The notes: generated by a model not told the origin, from the letters alone. Positions 41,365-54,047 are shown, counted from the stretch's first letter. The stretch is DNA of 64,000 nt from Artemisia argyi (GCA_030686995.1 CM060691.1:65337853-65401852); one strand, 5' to 3'. Made by a program: numbers and translations.

Positions 41365-44300
41365 TGTAACAATTCACATTTTCAGGTTAACTTTTATTCC
41401 CGAAAATTTTACTATTCACTTTTTACTATTCACTTTTTACTATTTACTTTTACTATTCACATCCAAAATTTTTATTTCATATTCTCGTAAGTTAAACTAT
41501 TTTAATGATAATCCGAGAATTTCACACTCGTCGGATCATTTCTGCAAAAATCACGAAGCCGTGTCCGAGATTTACTTTTAGGTTTAAATGTCATTCCAGC
41601 ATCCCGATATGTCCATAAAACATTATAAACAATAGAAATATGATTTTCTCTCATTTTATGACAATTCCAAAAGTTTTGGAATTTTACGTTTTCCAGTTCA
41701 GCGTTTTACGCGAATTATGCGTTTTATACCCGTGTTTCCAGTTTTAGCAGGGTTTGAGCAACCCAATAGAACCTGCCACTCATTTTATATTTTATTATGG
41801 AGTATATTGACATGTTTAACCATACTTTCAAGTTTCATATTTTTAGGATACCCGGTTTTACGTTTCGTGGCTTAATAACTTACGGTTAGCATTTTACGGA
41901 GTCAAAATGCACAAACTAAGTAAGATAGCACCAAGAGTCATCATCTAGTCACCCTTATCACTTATGAACCACCATTTAGGGGGGGGGATTCACACTTGTG
42001 GCTTCATCTCATGACTTTAGCCATTAGATCATACTTATTTACAACTTGGTCACCAAGTTTAGGAACTTTCCTAACACTTTCCTAACCTCCTCATCCTAGC
42101 CTATATAAATGATCACACATGACTTAGAAAACTCATTCTCCTTTCTTTCTTCATCAATAAAAATGACACACAACAAATCTCTAGCACTATGATCCTTTGA
42201 TCTTCAAACTTTAAGTTACACATAAGAGTTCAAGGTCTTAGTATTCTCTACCTAGTTCTCAAGTTTGTTTGGTGATTCCATGGTTGATTTAGGAGCTACA
42301 CAAGGTTACTAGGGCTGAAGTTAAATGATTTTCACAAGGGTTAGATCAAGGCTAGCAAGGGTTACAAGAGTTGTGGTAAAGGATTTACAAGCATAGGTTT
42401 AGTGTCCTAGTTCATACTTGACTTCCTTTCTTAAGAGAAAGCCAAAAGTTGTAAGAAACCCTTATACACTTTCTTGTTCCATATCATTTTCATACTTATT
42501 ATGTTTCTTTCATGCTATATATGGTCTTTGTATTATGTTCATGATGTATAAAAACTAATAAAACAAGTTATGGTATGTATATGTTAACTTATGTTGTTTA
42601 AACAAGTAAACTAGTGACTTTTATGGAGAACCATGACCAAAATAGTACAACTATAATATTTGACACTTACTTACTGTTAAATAGGACTTAACAAGGAAAA
42701 CATAGCAATTTGAATCACCCAAAACGAGTACCCGAGTCAAAAGTTATGACCATTTGAAGTTAGCGAAACCAAAACGCCGAAACTGCCAATACCCTACTGT
42801 TTGCATTCTGCCATTTTGAATGTCACCCTTCTGGTCCGATTCATCAAAAAATTAAAACATGAAAGTTGTCCAAAACGACGTTTTCGTTCAGGATTAAAGA
42901 AGCTCGAGCCCTGAAAACGCTTTCTGAGTGATAATTTTCTTCAAATTCTTAACAACCCATTTTTAGACTAAAGTCACTATATAATAGTTATGATTTACTA
43001 AGACCAAGAGGTCTAATGACCTAAAGCCAAGACCACAACCATGGCTAAAGCCAAGGTTGAGTCTCAAGACCATGGTAACAATGACCAAGGTCATGGCAAA
43101 GCCACGGCTAAAGACCATATAACTTTTAAAGATCAAAAACTTATATATATGTTATCAAATACTACAATAGTAGGGAGCCTCATGTGAGGAGTTCATTAAG
43201 TAAGCCGTCGAGATGAGTTGTGGATTTATGAATTAAAGTGTCCTGGATCCTCGAACGTTTACTCCATGACTTCTGAATTATGTCGGCCCGAACGGTAGTA
43301 AGAGATGTACAACCTATACATGTTTCATAAACCATTTATATTCAAAGACTTACACTATATACTAAGTACTACATCATGAACATTATGCAAGACATATACA
43401 GGAAATTCTTCGTATTCTTAGACATTACTCCAAACCTAAGTCGCAACGTTCTATTATAGGCTGCTCTTAGAGACTTTCGCGATTCAACTACCACTTTCAT
43501 TTCTCGTTACATAGACTTAAGGTGAGTCATAGCCCCTACTTTTTCATAGTTGTTTTAACTTTTGGGGGGAGATACATGCACAACTACTTGCTTACTTGTA
43601 CAAATACTCTTAAACATTTATACTTGATTGTGTTATACTTGATTGGCATTATACTTGATTGCGTTATACATACTTGTTACACTATACTTGCTTAATTTAA
43701 ATACAAGATTCGTATTTACGTGCATACACAATACTCTATGCTTTCGGAGAGGTATTGATAGTACTAGTATGGGACAACACCCCCACCCTTGTCCAAAATG
43801 ACGCGACGTTGGGTGACACGTACTATTTGGGATGGTGGTTCCCCGCCTATGGGTCCAAAATGACGCGACCATGGGTGAATATAATCCTGAAATCTAAATC
43901 TATGTGGCAGTAGGCATTTTATACTTTACATTAAGAGTGCATTGTATAAACCATATTTTAGCAGTGGGTTGTGAACACACAGGTTGCAAGTCTCTTATGG
44001 CGGGACTTGCAACTGAGTGGATTCACAATGCCTTTACTGTGTGAACATTCTTTAAGGCTTTTCAACTGTTTTAAGACAAACTCTATGAACTCACCAACCA
44101 TTTTGTTGACACTTTAGCATGTTTATCTCAGGTTAGTAAGGTGATAGCTAGTGCGTGGAACTTAGAGTCAAGCTGCATATTCTGAAGACTTACGCTTTTA
44201 TCATTTACCATTCAAAACATTTTGTATACATTTATGTATCATACTTTGGAATCTCATGTTTGTAACTTTGAATTCATTCATCGAATGGTAACTTTTCAAA

Positions 44301-44400
44301 ACGTCTCATTTAGAGTTCGTTTTCTATAACTTGTACTTTGTATTATGAAGTACCACCCCAGTGACACAGTCTTTCACTGCGGTATTTTGGGGGTGTTACA
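41365..44400 (+). repeat. Element D 3' LTR
   Basis: 3036 bp with TGTAAC...GTTACA ends. It follows a purine tract and is followed directly by Element C LTR sequence (gtgggccccacag). A short 48-codon ORF beginning MAKAKVESQD at about 43041 recurs in the 5' LTR copy (about 39180), which is expected from LTR identity. Confidence 0.92.
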
Positions 44401-45700
44401 GTGGGCCCCACAGAGGCTCATTTCCTTCAAAAGTCAAAGAAAGTCAAATGTTTTAGCTTTATGTGTCCATTTTGGTTATTTTTAAGTTATAGAAAAGTTG
44501 TTTTTACAAAAGTTCTTTGTTTTAAGTATAAAATAGTTTTCCAAAAGAAAAATCATAAAAATCCAAAATAAAATTAAGTGATAGTTTCTATTTAATATTA
44601 TTTATCTTTTTAATTTTCCTTTTTAGCTTTATTTTAAGAAATTTGCATTTTTATATTTTTCTTAATTTTAGTTTATATTAAAGTAGTTTTATAAATTTTT
44701 CCAGAATTTTATATTGTCTTTTGGTATTAATTAGATTTAATATTAGTTTTAGTAATAATTAATTAATAATTAAGTATTAAATAGAAAAATTAGTTTTTAT
44801 AAAGTAGTACCTAGTTTTTATATTTTTCCTAGCTTTTATAAGTTATAAAATAATTGTAGGAATTTTTCTAGAATTTATACTATTCATTTTCTATTTTTCT
44901 TAATTAATTTAGTTAAATTAGATATTGATTAATAAATAAGTAAATAATTAGTAAAATAGTCTAAATATAATTTTTAGAAACTTTTTATAATTTTTTAGGA
45001 TTCCTGTGATGGTTAATTAGTTTTATAGATTTTTCAATAATTTTCTAAGTCATTTTAGTATAATTAGTAATTTAAAATATTTTAAATAGTTTAATTAATA
45101 TAATTAGTATTTAATTAATAGAAAATCACAAAAAGACATTTTTTTAGTTTTTATACAATTTTTAAGTTATTTTAGAAGTTTTAAAAATAAATTTTCATTT
45201 TCTTAGTTTTTATTTAATATTATATTATATTTAGTATAAGTTAAATTTTAATAATAAGTAATTCAATAGTTTTAATTAATATAAAATAATAAAATAATCA
45301 AAAGAAAATAGTTTTCTTTTTAATTTCATTTTCTTTTAATTTTAAGTTTGTAAAAGTTTCATTTTCACCCCCTGTAGTTTATCTTTCATTAAAACTCACC
45401 TTTTTCTCGGCACACAATCGTGTCTGATTTTAATTTGGTTTACGTTTATACATTTCTGTTTCCCGTAATTGTTAATACTGTTATTCCTAATCCTTCCAGT
45501 AGTGTAAACAAATCCAAATCTTTATCTGGTTACTTCCCATTCAAATTCACCCGATCACAAACCCGTTTTTATACCACCCACACCTCGTCGGGACATAACG
45601 ACCCGGGGAAACCACTATATTCCGCGGAGCATTGACTCTAGGCTGTTTGACCTTGTTGACCATCCCTGGCCAGTTTAGGCTGACCGTTTGGGATCAATCA
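44401..45700 (+). repeat. Element C 3' LTR, second segment
   Basis: Matches about 32911-34219 of the 5' LTR closely and ends ...GGGATCAATCA, followed by the ACCAA duplication. Confidence 0.93.
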
Positions 45701-45705
45701 ACCAA

Positions 45706-45860
45706 CAAATAATGTAGGCAAGAAAAGGCCAAGATCTGAGAGTGATGCTTGTGTGAAGTCAAGGACTAAGAGTGCTGGTGTCCAAACAAGGTCTGAGACT
45801 GTTGTTGCTGGTAATACAATGAAGAAAGCCAAAAAGACTGTCAATAGGGGAAAAAAATAA
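45706..45860 (+). pseudogene. Mutator-like transposase, C-terminal tail
   Basis: It continues the frame of 30217 after removal of Element C and one ACCAA copy. About 50 basic residues ('KKRPRSESDACVKSRTKSA', 'KKAKKTVNRGKK') end at TAA 45858-45860. The Lys/Arg clusters look like a nuclear localisation tail. This confirms that Element C landed in the last part of the coding sequence. Confidence 0.85.
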
Positions 45861-46643
45861 TGTAATGTGGTTGTGTGTGGTTCTTTTGATGTGATGTGTA
45901 TGCACTAAACAATTATATATCTATGGTTGTCTGCTAAGTGTTGCAGTATGTAACAAAACAAATGTATCTGTGTACTTTTCATTTTAATTTTCTGTACTCG
46001 AAATTAGGATTTCCAGTGTCTGCACATTTGGAATGATGGATAATACTAAGAATTGCTTTGGAGATATGTTTAAGTTATTCATTCTTTTGCTGATCTGTAA
46101 TACTCATCTATTTTGCTGACATGTTTTCTGTTTTGCTGATCTGTTTTGATGATCTATTTTGATGGTCTATTTTGCTAATCTGTTAAAGTTATCCATGGTA
46201 TTAATGCAGTTTTAATGTACTGTGTTTCGCTGATCTTATATTCAGGTTTTGTATACAAGTGAATGTAGTCTAATACCTTTTAACCATTTTGGTTTTCAAA
46301 TTTTATTGTCTTCAAAAGTTAACCACTGAATGCAGTCACATACATGTGTATACATGCCTATGTAGTCACATACCTTTTACCATTTTAAACCAACCCGTGT
46401 AACCATTACATTTTACCCATTTTAAACCAAACCATTGACCCATTTTACCCATTTTAAATGAACCATTGACCCATTAACCTCATTTACAACATAACACAAA
46501 AAAATAACTTCATAACAACCCATGCATTCATTGAAGATTACAAAAATACAAAAATAGGTTGCTGTTACAACTTACACCTACATAACATCTACAACATATA
46601 CCGAACAACTACTAAATCCAAACACCTACAACATCTGACCAGT
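45861..46643 (+). other. Region between the Mutator gene and the GRF pseudogene
   Basis: No gene. Two short imperfect tandem arrays: ATCT(A/G)TTTTG(C/A)TG units at about 46085-46193, and (T)TTTA(C/A)CCATTTTAAACCAA-like units at about 46378-46479. Probably the 3' UTR and interior spacer of the MULE. Confidence 0.6.
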
Positions 46644-47014
46644 CTAAAATAATATCTTGAACAAAACAAACAAGAAAATTCCAATCCAAGTCTTAATCTG
46701 GTATTTCTTGACCCTAGCATGATCATCTTGAGCTTCTATCAAATTGGCTTGAAGGTTGTTGATATTCCTTAAGAGTCCAGGTATGATTTAAACTGAACGC
46801 TAGCACATTAGAGGGTCCACAAAATCAATAAACATGCAATTAGAGTCTTACACAAGAAAACCCTCTTTAATCAATAATCATTAAACCTTAAAAACCAAAT
46901 TTTGAAATTAAAATCTTTTACTATATAAGGACAAGCATAAAACCTGCGACTTGGATTCGTTGGTGTCCATGATGTACAAGTCAATGCACGTTTTCCACAA
47001 TGATAGTTAACCAT
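46644..47014 (-). pseudogene. GRF zinc-finger protein, two exons, decayed
   Basis: Exon 1 (about 46922-47014) from ATG 47014 reads 'MVNYHCGKRALTCTSWTPTN' then 'PSRRFYACPY', the first half of a GRF zinc finger (C-x-C-G motif with the first C as H-C-G here, T-S-W-T, N-P-x-R-R-F, C-P). After a GT donor at 46921-46920, exon 2 (start about 46846) gives 'NCMFIDFVDPLMC', the second half, then 'IIPGLLRNINNLQANLIEAQ', a coiled coil, and the hydrophobic end 'WIGIFLFVLFKILF' to TAG at 46644-46646. In-frame stops at 46800-46802 and 46788-46790 and an imperfect splice phase show decay. Small GRF-coiled coil-membrane proteins are common in plants. It is convergent with the Mutator gene. Confidence 0.75.
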
Positions 47015-47243
47015 CTTCGAATCAAAGGGAGTGGATTTGTTAACTGTGTTTGTGTTTGTGTGAGTAGTGTGTATGTATTTAAAGTGTTTAGGGTTCACTA
47101 AAAAAATCCCCTTTTATTATAAGTGAAAACCTGGACAGACAAAAACACCCTTGGGGTGGGGAGAGATACGGGGAGACTTAACTGGATTTGATTATAAGGA
47201 TGGACGGTGTGCAATAGTTTCAACATAAGGATCAATGATGCAA

Positions 47244-47287
<44 letters not shown>

Positions 47288-47420
47288 ATTAGGGATTTAC
47301 CCCAACCTTCTAATTCACTCTTTTATTTATTTATTTATATATATTTTTTTAATATGGATGCTGATGTTGTTTGTGTTGTGCAACTTGGTAGAGAATTAAA
47401 TAAAGTAGGGTGTGTTTGGC
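47015..47420. other. Flank between GRF pseudogene and Element E
   Basis: Contains a poly-A run of 40 (47245-47284) and a G-rich patch (47153-47180). An ATG at 47354 opens 22 codons that run into the LTR of Element E, which is too short to call. No terminal inverted repeat of the Mutator element was recognised here or before 19168. Confidence 0.45.
47245..47284. repeat. Poly-A tract (40 bases)
   Basis: Uninterrupted A run. No flanking duplication was found that would mark a SINE or processed copy. Confidence 0.9.
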
Positions 47421-50400
47421 TGATGAGTGCTAAAACACTCATCATTTTTGGTCATTCTAAACTGCAAAAACATACAAAAACACTCAGTAATGCATCAAAA
47501 TACTAACAGTATTTCAAAATTGTGTTTTATATGTTTTAGATGCAAAATGAGTAAAAACACATGAAAAAGGTACAAAGTTTACAAAATTGGCAGTTTCAGT
47601 CCCTCAACTTTCAAAAATTGGCAAAAATAGTCCTTGAGCACTTATTTGGAAATAAAAGTCACCAAAGGTCCTTTTGAAATCATAAGTTATCATATTTAGT
47701 CCTATGGTGAAAAATCCAAAAAGTTTTGGAAATTTACAGTTTGGTCCCTGGAGTTTCAGATATTCGCAGATTTGGTCCCTGGTGGGGTATTTTAGAAAGA
47801 AAAATCATTTTTTGGTCCCTGGAAACTCAAAAGTTATCAAAAATGAATTTTGGGTGAAAAGTTTTGTGAAATTACATGTTTGGTCCCTGGACTTTACAGA
47901 CTTGTCAATTTTGGTCCCTGGTATTTTAAAATGAAAAAAAAATAAAAAATAATTCATGGTCCTTATATTATGGGAAGGTGGCAATTTTTATCCTTGTGAG
48001 CATTTTAGAGAATCTACATTTTCAGTCCACCACTTTTCCTAAATTACATATATGGTCCTTGTGAAATTTATACTAAACCAAATAATACAAACACCCCAAC
48101 AACACAACCTGATCCATCACACACCCTCACACCCCATCCAGCCCTTAAACCCCTTGGCCCATAACCACCCCAGCCCACTTCCTAAATAACAAAAACAAAC
48201 CCACCCCCCGTTTATATTAAAATCCGGTCAAAACACAAGTCAACACCATCACCCTTACCACTTGCAACACCCCTGCAAAACCCACTGCCACACTCAATTC
48301 CCCCTCCTCTTCCCATAACTTATTCCCCCTTCCAAACACTAACATCCAAGATACATTTAATGTCCCAGATCCTTAACAAGAAACCCTAACTGCCATGTGG
48401 GCATTTTGGCGCCAAAAAGGAGTTTGAAGGCTGGGATTGATTCAAGCTCATCCAAGGGCTAGAAATGAGTGGGAAAGAAAGAGATTACCCCCAGGGACTA
48501 TAAAAGTCAAGAAAGAGGAGCAAAAGTGGTAGTAATTAGTTAATGTAGTTTTTAGTGTAGAATAGTATGTCGTTAATTATGTAATTTCCATTTCATGTTG
48601 TAAAATTCAGTTTCAAATTGTAATTCCTAGTTTCTAGAGTACTTTAAACTTATTTTCATCATCAAATTAAGTCATCTAGTTTCAATTTCAATATTTGCAA
48701 TTTTAACTTGAAAATCTCATTTTAGCTTGTTTGTTGTAAAGGTTGTTGTTTACTGTTTTTTTGGGCTCATATAAGTTACTAAATAGTTTTTATAAGCTCT
48801 CTAATCAATTCAACTTGTTTTAATCAGTTTACTAAAAATTCTCAAAAATTCTCATAAAATAGGAAATAATCAAAAAATCAGTGCAAAAAGGGAAGAAGCA
48901 ATTGAGCATGGTGAAATCTGGATGGATATGGTTTTAGAACTTCATGGGAAGTGTTAGGATAGAGAGAATTACCCCTGGTACCTTGTTATGTGCTTGGATC
49001 ATTTGTAAGCCTTATTTTCCATTATTTGGTAATTTACTGCTCTAATGCTTGAATTTGTGCTTATCTAGGTTATTATGGTTTATTCAGTGTTATTAAGTCA
49101 TATTATAGCTATGGTGTTTGAATTATTTAGCTAAATCTCATTTTTACCTATTTCTTGATTTCACTGTTAAATATGCATAAGTATGTATAGGGTTGTTTTG
49201 CTGTTAGTGATTATGCTTTTGTGTTCAAAATAGTTAAATACATCAGTAGGGAGGCTTATTTGGTCATTTCATGGTCTAACGCAGTGCTTTGCTTCTTAAT
49301 CTAAAAAACAGTTTAAGTATAAGGGGTGTTTGGCTCAGCTTGATACTGAGTGTACTTGGTAGTGTTAGTGGTCTAGGATAGTTTAATCACACCACTTTAG
49401 GTCATATTAGGGTATTGAAGTCTTAAAACTCAGTCCTCAAACAACCAAAAGTCAAAATCACAAGTATTACCCCCTCACAATTAACTGTGAGGGGTTGTGA
49501 ATCCATTGAACCATCAATTTAGCTTAGAGATTGTAGATTTAACTTAATTTAGGATAATCATAGCTTATTACAACTATTTCAATCAGTAGCAGCCATTAGA
49601 ATCTCAATTAAGTCAAATCTTAAGTTTATATGAAAAGTCAAAATTGCAAGTTCTCATATTTTCTCAAAAGTTGTGGGAATATTTGTGAATTTTGTAGTGT
49701 GAATTAGAGTTTGTGCTTTTCTGAGATTGTAATCTACCACCCCAACTATTGATTCCCATGTTTCTTTCATTGTTAGGATTTTTCTAGTGGGCCCCACCTT
49801 AGACCAAAGTTGGCTGCAGGGCAAACCATTGCTCTGCTGCAGCAGATACACCACCCACCACCACCACTTGGTGGTGGTTTTCTGGCCATCTCAGTGGTCC
49901 CCAAGCCACAAGCCTTGTTCCTTTCGACCCACCCCCTGGTAGGTTTCACATTTTGACCACTGGTTTGACCTTGAACCCACTGGGACCCACTTGAAATCAC
50001 CACAAAAGTCTGTCCCATTTCAGTGTTCACCACAATAATCCAAGTGCTTATTTGTGGCTTATTTGCTTATTTTGTGATCCCCTTTTGCTTTTTATGGCTC
50101 AAACATGTCCACACAATTAGTTTAGATCAGATTTCACCTTAGTGGGTCCCACCTAAGCTGATTTGAGCTTTATTTCCATTTTGGTCAACAAAAGTCAACT
50201 GTGAAGCCAAAAAGCTTCCACAGTGCTTATTTTTAAGCTACAAAAAAGTTGTTTTCATAAAAGTTAGTTGTTTTTAGTTATAAAATAGTTTTGTAAAAGA
50301 AAAATCAAGAAAAACCAATTTATTTGTAAGTGATAGTTTCTATTTAATGAAATTTAAATCTTATTTTTCATTTTTAGATTTTTATTAAGTACTTAGCTAT

Positions 50401-51309
50401 TTTATATTTTTCTTAAATTACTCTTATATTAACGTATTTACAGTAATTTTCTCAGATTTTTATATAATCATTTAGAATTTATTAGAATTAATCTTAGTTT
50501 AATTAATAATTAATCAATATTTAAGTTTTAAATAGCATAATTAGTTTTTATTAAGTAAGACCTAGTTTTTATATTTTTCCTAGCTTTTAAATGTTATAAA
50601 ATAGTTTTTTAAGTTTTTCCATAATTTTCTAAGTTAATTTAGTATTATTTGTAATTTAAATTAATTTAAACATTTTAATTAAGATAATTAGTAATTAATT
50701 AATACAAAATCCACAAAAAGACAAAAATACTTATTTTTATTTTTAAAACTTGTTTTTAGTTATTTTATAATTTTGGAAATTTTATTTTCACCTTTTCAGT
50801 ATTTAATCAATATTGTATTATATTTAAGTTGTTTAAATATTAATAAGTAAGTATTAATTAGTATTTAATTAATAATTAATAATTAATTAGTGTAAAAATT
50901 AATTTTAATTTTCTAAAAATTTTCTTTTACTTTTAGGTTTGTAAAAAAGTCATTTTCACCCCCTGGGTGTTTTCAGATTTCAATTTTCACGTTTTATTTT
51001 GTACGTTCGCGTTATTTCAAACGTAAACGTACGCGTTTTTAGATTTCGAACGTTTTTAGGTATCTAACTTTCGCGTAATCATTTTATAGCTGGTTTAAGA
51101 TATTTTCTTTGTAGATTCCCTAGTTTAATCACTCACAAACCTTTTCCTGTCCAAATTCACCCGATCACGAAACCATTTTATAACCATCACACCTCGTCGG
51201 GACATAGCGACCTGGTGATACCCTTTATTACCCGGAAGCATTGGTCTAGGCTCTTTGATTTTATTGACCATTATTTGGTCAATATAAGTTGACGGTTTAG
51301 CACCAATCA
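47421..51309 (+). repeat. Element E 5' LTR (3889 bp)
   Basis: Ends TGATGAGT... and ...CACCAATCA. It has a GTCCCTG-box zone (about 47598-48062), an AT-rich half (about 50280-50960) and the 'cacacctcgtcgggacata' block (about 51189-51207). Short ORFs within it are not supported as genes. Confidence 0.88.
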
Positions 51310-51314
51310 AATTT

Positions 51315-51332
51315 TGGCGCCGCTGCCGGGGA
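51315..51332 (+). other. Element E primer-binding site (tRNA-Asp type)
   Basis: TGGCGCCGCTGCCGGGGA, identical to that of Element C, five bases after the LTR end. Confidence 0.88.
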
Positions 51333-51607
51333 GGTCGTGCGCGTTATTCTAAAATGGTTTTCAGATTAGTGATTTCGGAATTCACTTCTTTGTAAATTTA
51401 CCATCCTTGTGCATATTTTTATATAAAAACAAAACTGTTCCCGAAAACTTTTTAAAATCAGTTTTCAACGAACACAAAAAAACACAAAAACATTTTCTTT
51501 CCTATTTGTACAAAATGTTTATCCAAAAACCCAAAAATAATCACCTTTATCCTCTCACATCTTTGATTCTTCATCCCTACCCCTCTATGAACCTTTGATT
51601 CTTCCCT

Positions 51608-53277
51608 ATGTCGTATCCACACCATTTGGGTTGCCAATGGTGTGGTGGTCCTCATAATGGCGGGAATTGTCCCGGTTGTAGCATGGTAGAGTTAGGAGAT
51701 GGGTCTGTCTATAACCAAGCTCCCTATCCTTACCATGATACATCTGATGCATCCTACCAGCCACCACATCATGAGATACTGACATATCTATGTGAGTTTT
51801 GTGGTGGTCCTCACCAAGGATTTGAGTGTCAAGCCGGAAACACGTTTGTCTATGAACAGTTTTCCGGTGATGCTCAGAACTTTGGTTATGACCAATACCC
51901 ATATGATTCACCAGTCCAGACTCAACAGTTTTACTATTGTGATTACTGTGGAGGTCCACACTTCAGCTCAGATTGTCAAACGGGAAATCCATATCCTTGT
52001 AACAATCTTGACACATCATATTACAATTAACCCCCACAGTCCCAATTGAGTCAGGCACTTCTTCCAGAAATGCAAAATATGATGAAAATTTGTGATGAAC
52101 TTAAGGATTTAGTTAAAGATTTTGCTCAAAAATATACACATGAGAAATCCATGGAAGAATTGTTGGCTGAAGAGCAGGCTGCTAGAATAAATTCCCAAGA
52201 TGCCTATGAAAAATCTATTAGGGAATCCATTGCAAAAGAAAAAGCAGCCAAAGCTTGCTCCCAGTTCCGTTTTATTCCTGATGATAGTGATGATGAGGAT
52301 ACACTTGATATCCTTCAATTCTATAAAGATCCATCAAGTTCATCAGTTGATACCCCAACAGTTGAGATTCCATCTCAAACAACTGCTATCACACCCGAGG
52401 TTCCCACTCACTCTCTAAACATGGGGGATGAGCATCTTGACACTGTTCCTAATAAGGAATCGGACGAATTCATAAAGTCTAGAGTTGAGATCCTTGTCCC
52501 AATCCCAGGAGAGTCACAGGGAACTCTTGAGCATATATGTGATATTCCTTCCCCTCTTGAGTGTTCAAACGATCAATTTGAGACTTTCTCCGATTTTAAT
52601 GATGATTGTACATCTCATGGAGACATTGAGTATATTGAGGCATCACTCCCTCAGTCTGATGCTGATCTTCTTCTTGAGGAGTTCGCCGATGAACTTACTC
52701 ACATCAATCCACTTTCATTTGAAAGTGATGATGGTCTCCTCGATTTCCAAGCCGATTTGGGAGAAATTGAAAGTCTCCTATATCATGATCCGTCACTCAC
52801 TTCTAATCCCAACAGTCCAATAGAGAATGTTAATCTCTTTGTTCCCGAAACATTCAATACTACTCTCACCAATCCTCTATTTGAATTAGAATCTGAATTC
52901 ACTTTGATTTCTGATAATCCACTCTTTGATATTCAGAATGAGGATTGTGATGAGTCCACAATGGAACATGAATTCACAGATTCACATCTTATGAATAATT
53001 CTCTTCATGAGGAGTTCTCCGGTGAACTCACTCATCATATCATGACTCCTCCGGAGTTTGATAGCCCGGGGGGAGATGCACTCAATCATGAGGATTTGCA
53101 AATTCCCACCCACCCTCCCGGGATATTTACGAGCTTAACCCTTGCAATCCAAATTCAGGCTACGGAGCCAGATCTCGAGGAAGAAAATCAAATCATGATT
53201 TTCATCATGGTTTTCTTCCTTTTCTTCACCTATAAGGTGACTTCTCTTGTTCTTCACTCCTTCGGGAATGAAGATAC
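51608..53277 (+). pseudogene. Element E ORF: CCHC-knuckle and acidic protein (cut by Element F)
   Basis: From ATG 51608 the frame has a single stop, TAA at 52028-52030, in a different place from the stop in Element C. Three knuckle units are clear: 'CQWCGGPHNGGNC', 'CEFCGGPHQGFEC' and 'CDYCGGPHFSSDC'. After the TAA come the 'SMEELLAEEQAA' repeats, an acidic middle ('DDSDDEDT', 'DEFIKSRVEILVPIPGESQG') and the hydrophobic 'IMIFIMVFFLFFTYKVTS'. Element F interrupts at 53278; the extra 31 codons open beyond that are LTR of F. The two copies of this ORF remain alignable for their full length, with single stops at different sites. Confidence 0.78.
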
Positions 53278-53502
53278 TGTTGATACAAAAGTTGGGCGTT
53301 CCTGGTTATTGGATCTTGCTCTCGTACAAATTCGCTTCTTAGTACTTGTTACCTGCGCACTAAGAAAATAAACAACACCGTTAGGCTTATCGAGGGATTG
53401 TCTCCCCCGATTAGACTCCGGCGTGAGAGTAAGTAATCGATTTAAGGTTCTCGTAGAGAGTTAGGGTTTGTATATCGTACCTTTGAATGAGAGATGTCAT
53501 TC

Positions 53503-53510
53503 CTTATATA
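53503..53510 (-). promoter_or_regulatory. Sense-strand TATA box in Element F LTR
   Basis: Minus strand TATATAAG. The equivalent in the 5' LTR is 63374-63381, about 230 bases before the LTR end on the transcription path, so the genomic RNA would start near 63345. Confidence 0.6.
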
Positions 53511-53932
53511 GGGGCTGAAACCGCGTAGGTTTCTTGCTCCTTACTCTTCGCACTCGTGGTGCTTATCGGGGTAAGGATATCTATTCTATGAATAGAAGAT
53601 CCTTATCGCATGCCCGGTTAATTTGGTTGGCCATTGGGCTTCGTGAGCCCAAGCCGTTATTATTATGGCCCAAGTAATTTGTAATGATAGCCCACTCGTG
53701 GTAGATTTGGGCCGAGTAATGTTTATCATTTGGGCTCGTGGCCCATATATAGACTATACGTCATCATGTCCCCCCAGTCTAGTGTGCGCGGCTCGTAGCC
53801 GTAGATACTAGACTAATATTATCAGCGGTAAGCGTGGCGGGAGAACAAGGGAATATTACCGCCCATTTTTAAGTGCAATGCACCTAGTCATGGGTATTTC
53901 AAACGGATACCTCGAGAATTGGGGGTAGTGTC

Positions 53933-54047
53933 CACGTGGCCCTCATAAATCGGGAAAAAGTGCATGTACCGGTTCAGTTCCAGCCATATGTTTTTGTGAG
54001 TGGATTCCACGGGGAGATAAACTAGGGTTTTTACTCCCTATATAAAA
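53933..54047 (+). promoter_or_regulatory. Plus-strand promoter in the Element F LTR for the antisense gene
   Basis: CACGTG G-box at 53933-53938, a telobox-like ACTAGGGTTT at 54021-54030 and TATATAAAA at 54039-54047, about 130 bases before the ATG at 54178. The same set in the other LTR (TATA 63910-63918) would point outward from the element. Confidence 0.6.

Larger units (their letters stand above)
38560..44400 (+). mobile_element. Element D: non-coding LTR retrotransposon with tRNA-Met-type PBS
   Basis: The right part is complete: PBS at 40528, an 840-bp internal region, a purine tract AAGGGGTAGAGAC at 41352-41364 and a 3' LTR TGTAAC...GTTACA (41365-44400, 3036 bp). The 5' LTR has only its last 1965 bp (38560-40524). 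The start of the LTR and the neighbouring 1.3 kb of Element C's LTR were lost in one deletion. No protein is encoded, so it is a LARD-like passenger. The 'GGGACGAAGTTCTCC' block and the TTGGTACCAGAGCC PBS resemble Tekay/Del-type chromoviruses, a likely helper group (inference). Confidence 0.88.
30218..45700 (+). mobile_element. Element C: pol-less LTR retrotransposon with Athila-type LTRs
   Basis: Perfect duplication ACCAA (30213-30217, 45701-45705). Ends TGATGAGT...CAATCA. The 5' LTR is 30218-34219. A PBS, one long interrupted ORF, polypurine tracts and a 3' LTR starting at 37194 follow. The 3' LTR is split and partly deleted by Element D. No gag capsid, protease, RT or integrase is present. 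LTR ends and layout are those of Element 1 and Element E, so enzymes of an Athila relative could have moved it (inference). It sits in the Mutator transposase gene in the same orientation. Confidence 0.93.
47421..53277 (+). mobile_element. Element E: pol-less LTR retrotransposon of the Element C type (left part)
   Basis: Begins TGATGAGT-8 bases-ACTCATCA at 47421 (preceding 5 bases TTGGC). The LTR reaches 51309, then come a PBS and a long ORF that is cut by Element F at 53278. The rest, including the 3' LTR, must lie beyond base 64000. Same plan as Element C but clearly diverged in the LTR middle, so it is an independent insertion. Confidence 0.9.

Noticed and set aside
47100..47240. Terminal inverted repeat of the Mutator element
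   Set aside because: Compared by eye with 18945-19167; only short AT-rich similarity (CCTTA..AATC) was seen, not enough to call ends.
47245..47284. Poly-A tail of a SINE or processed gene
   Set aside because: No flanking duplication and no Pol III boxes or gene-like sequence upstream.
53278..53371. Extension of the Element E ORF
   Set aside because: These codons are the LTR of Element F read by chance.
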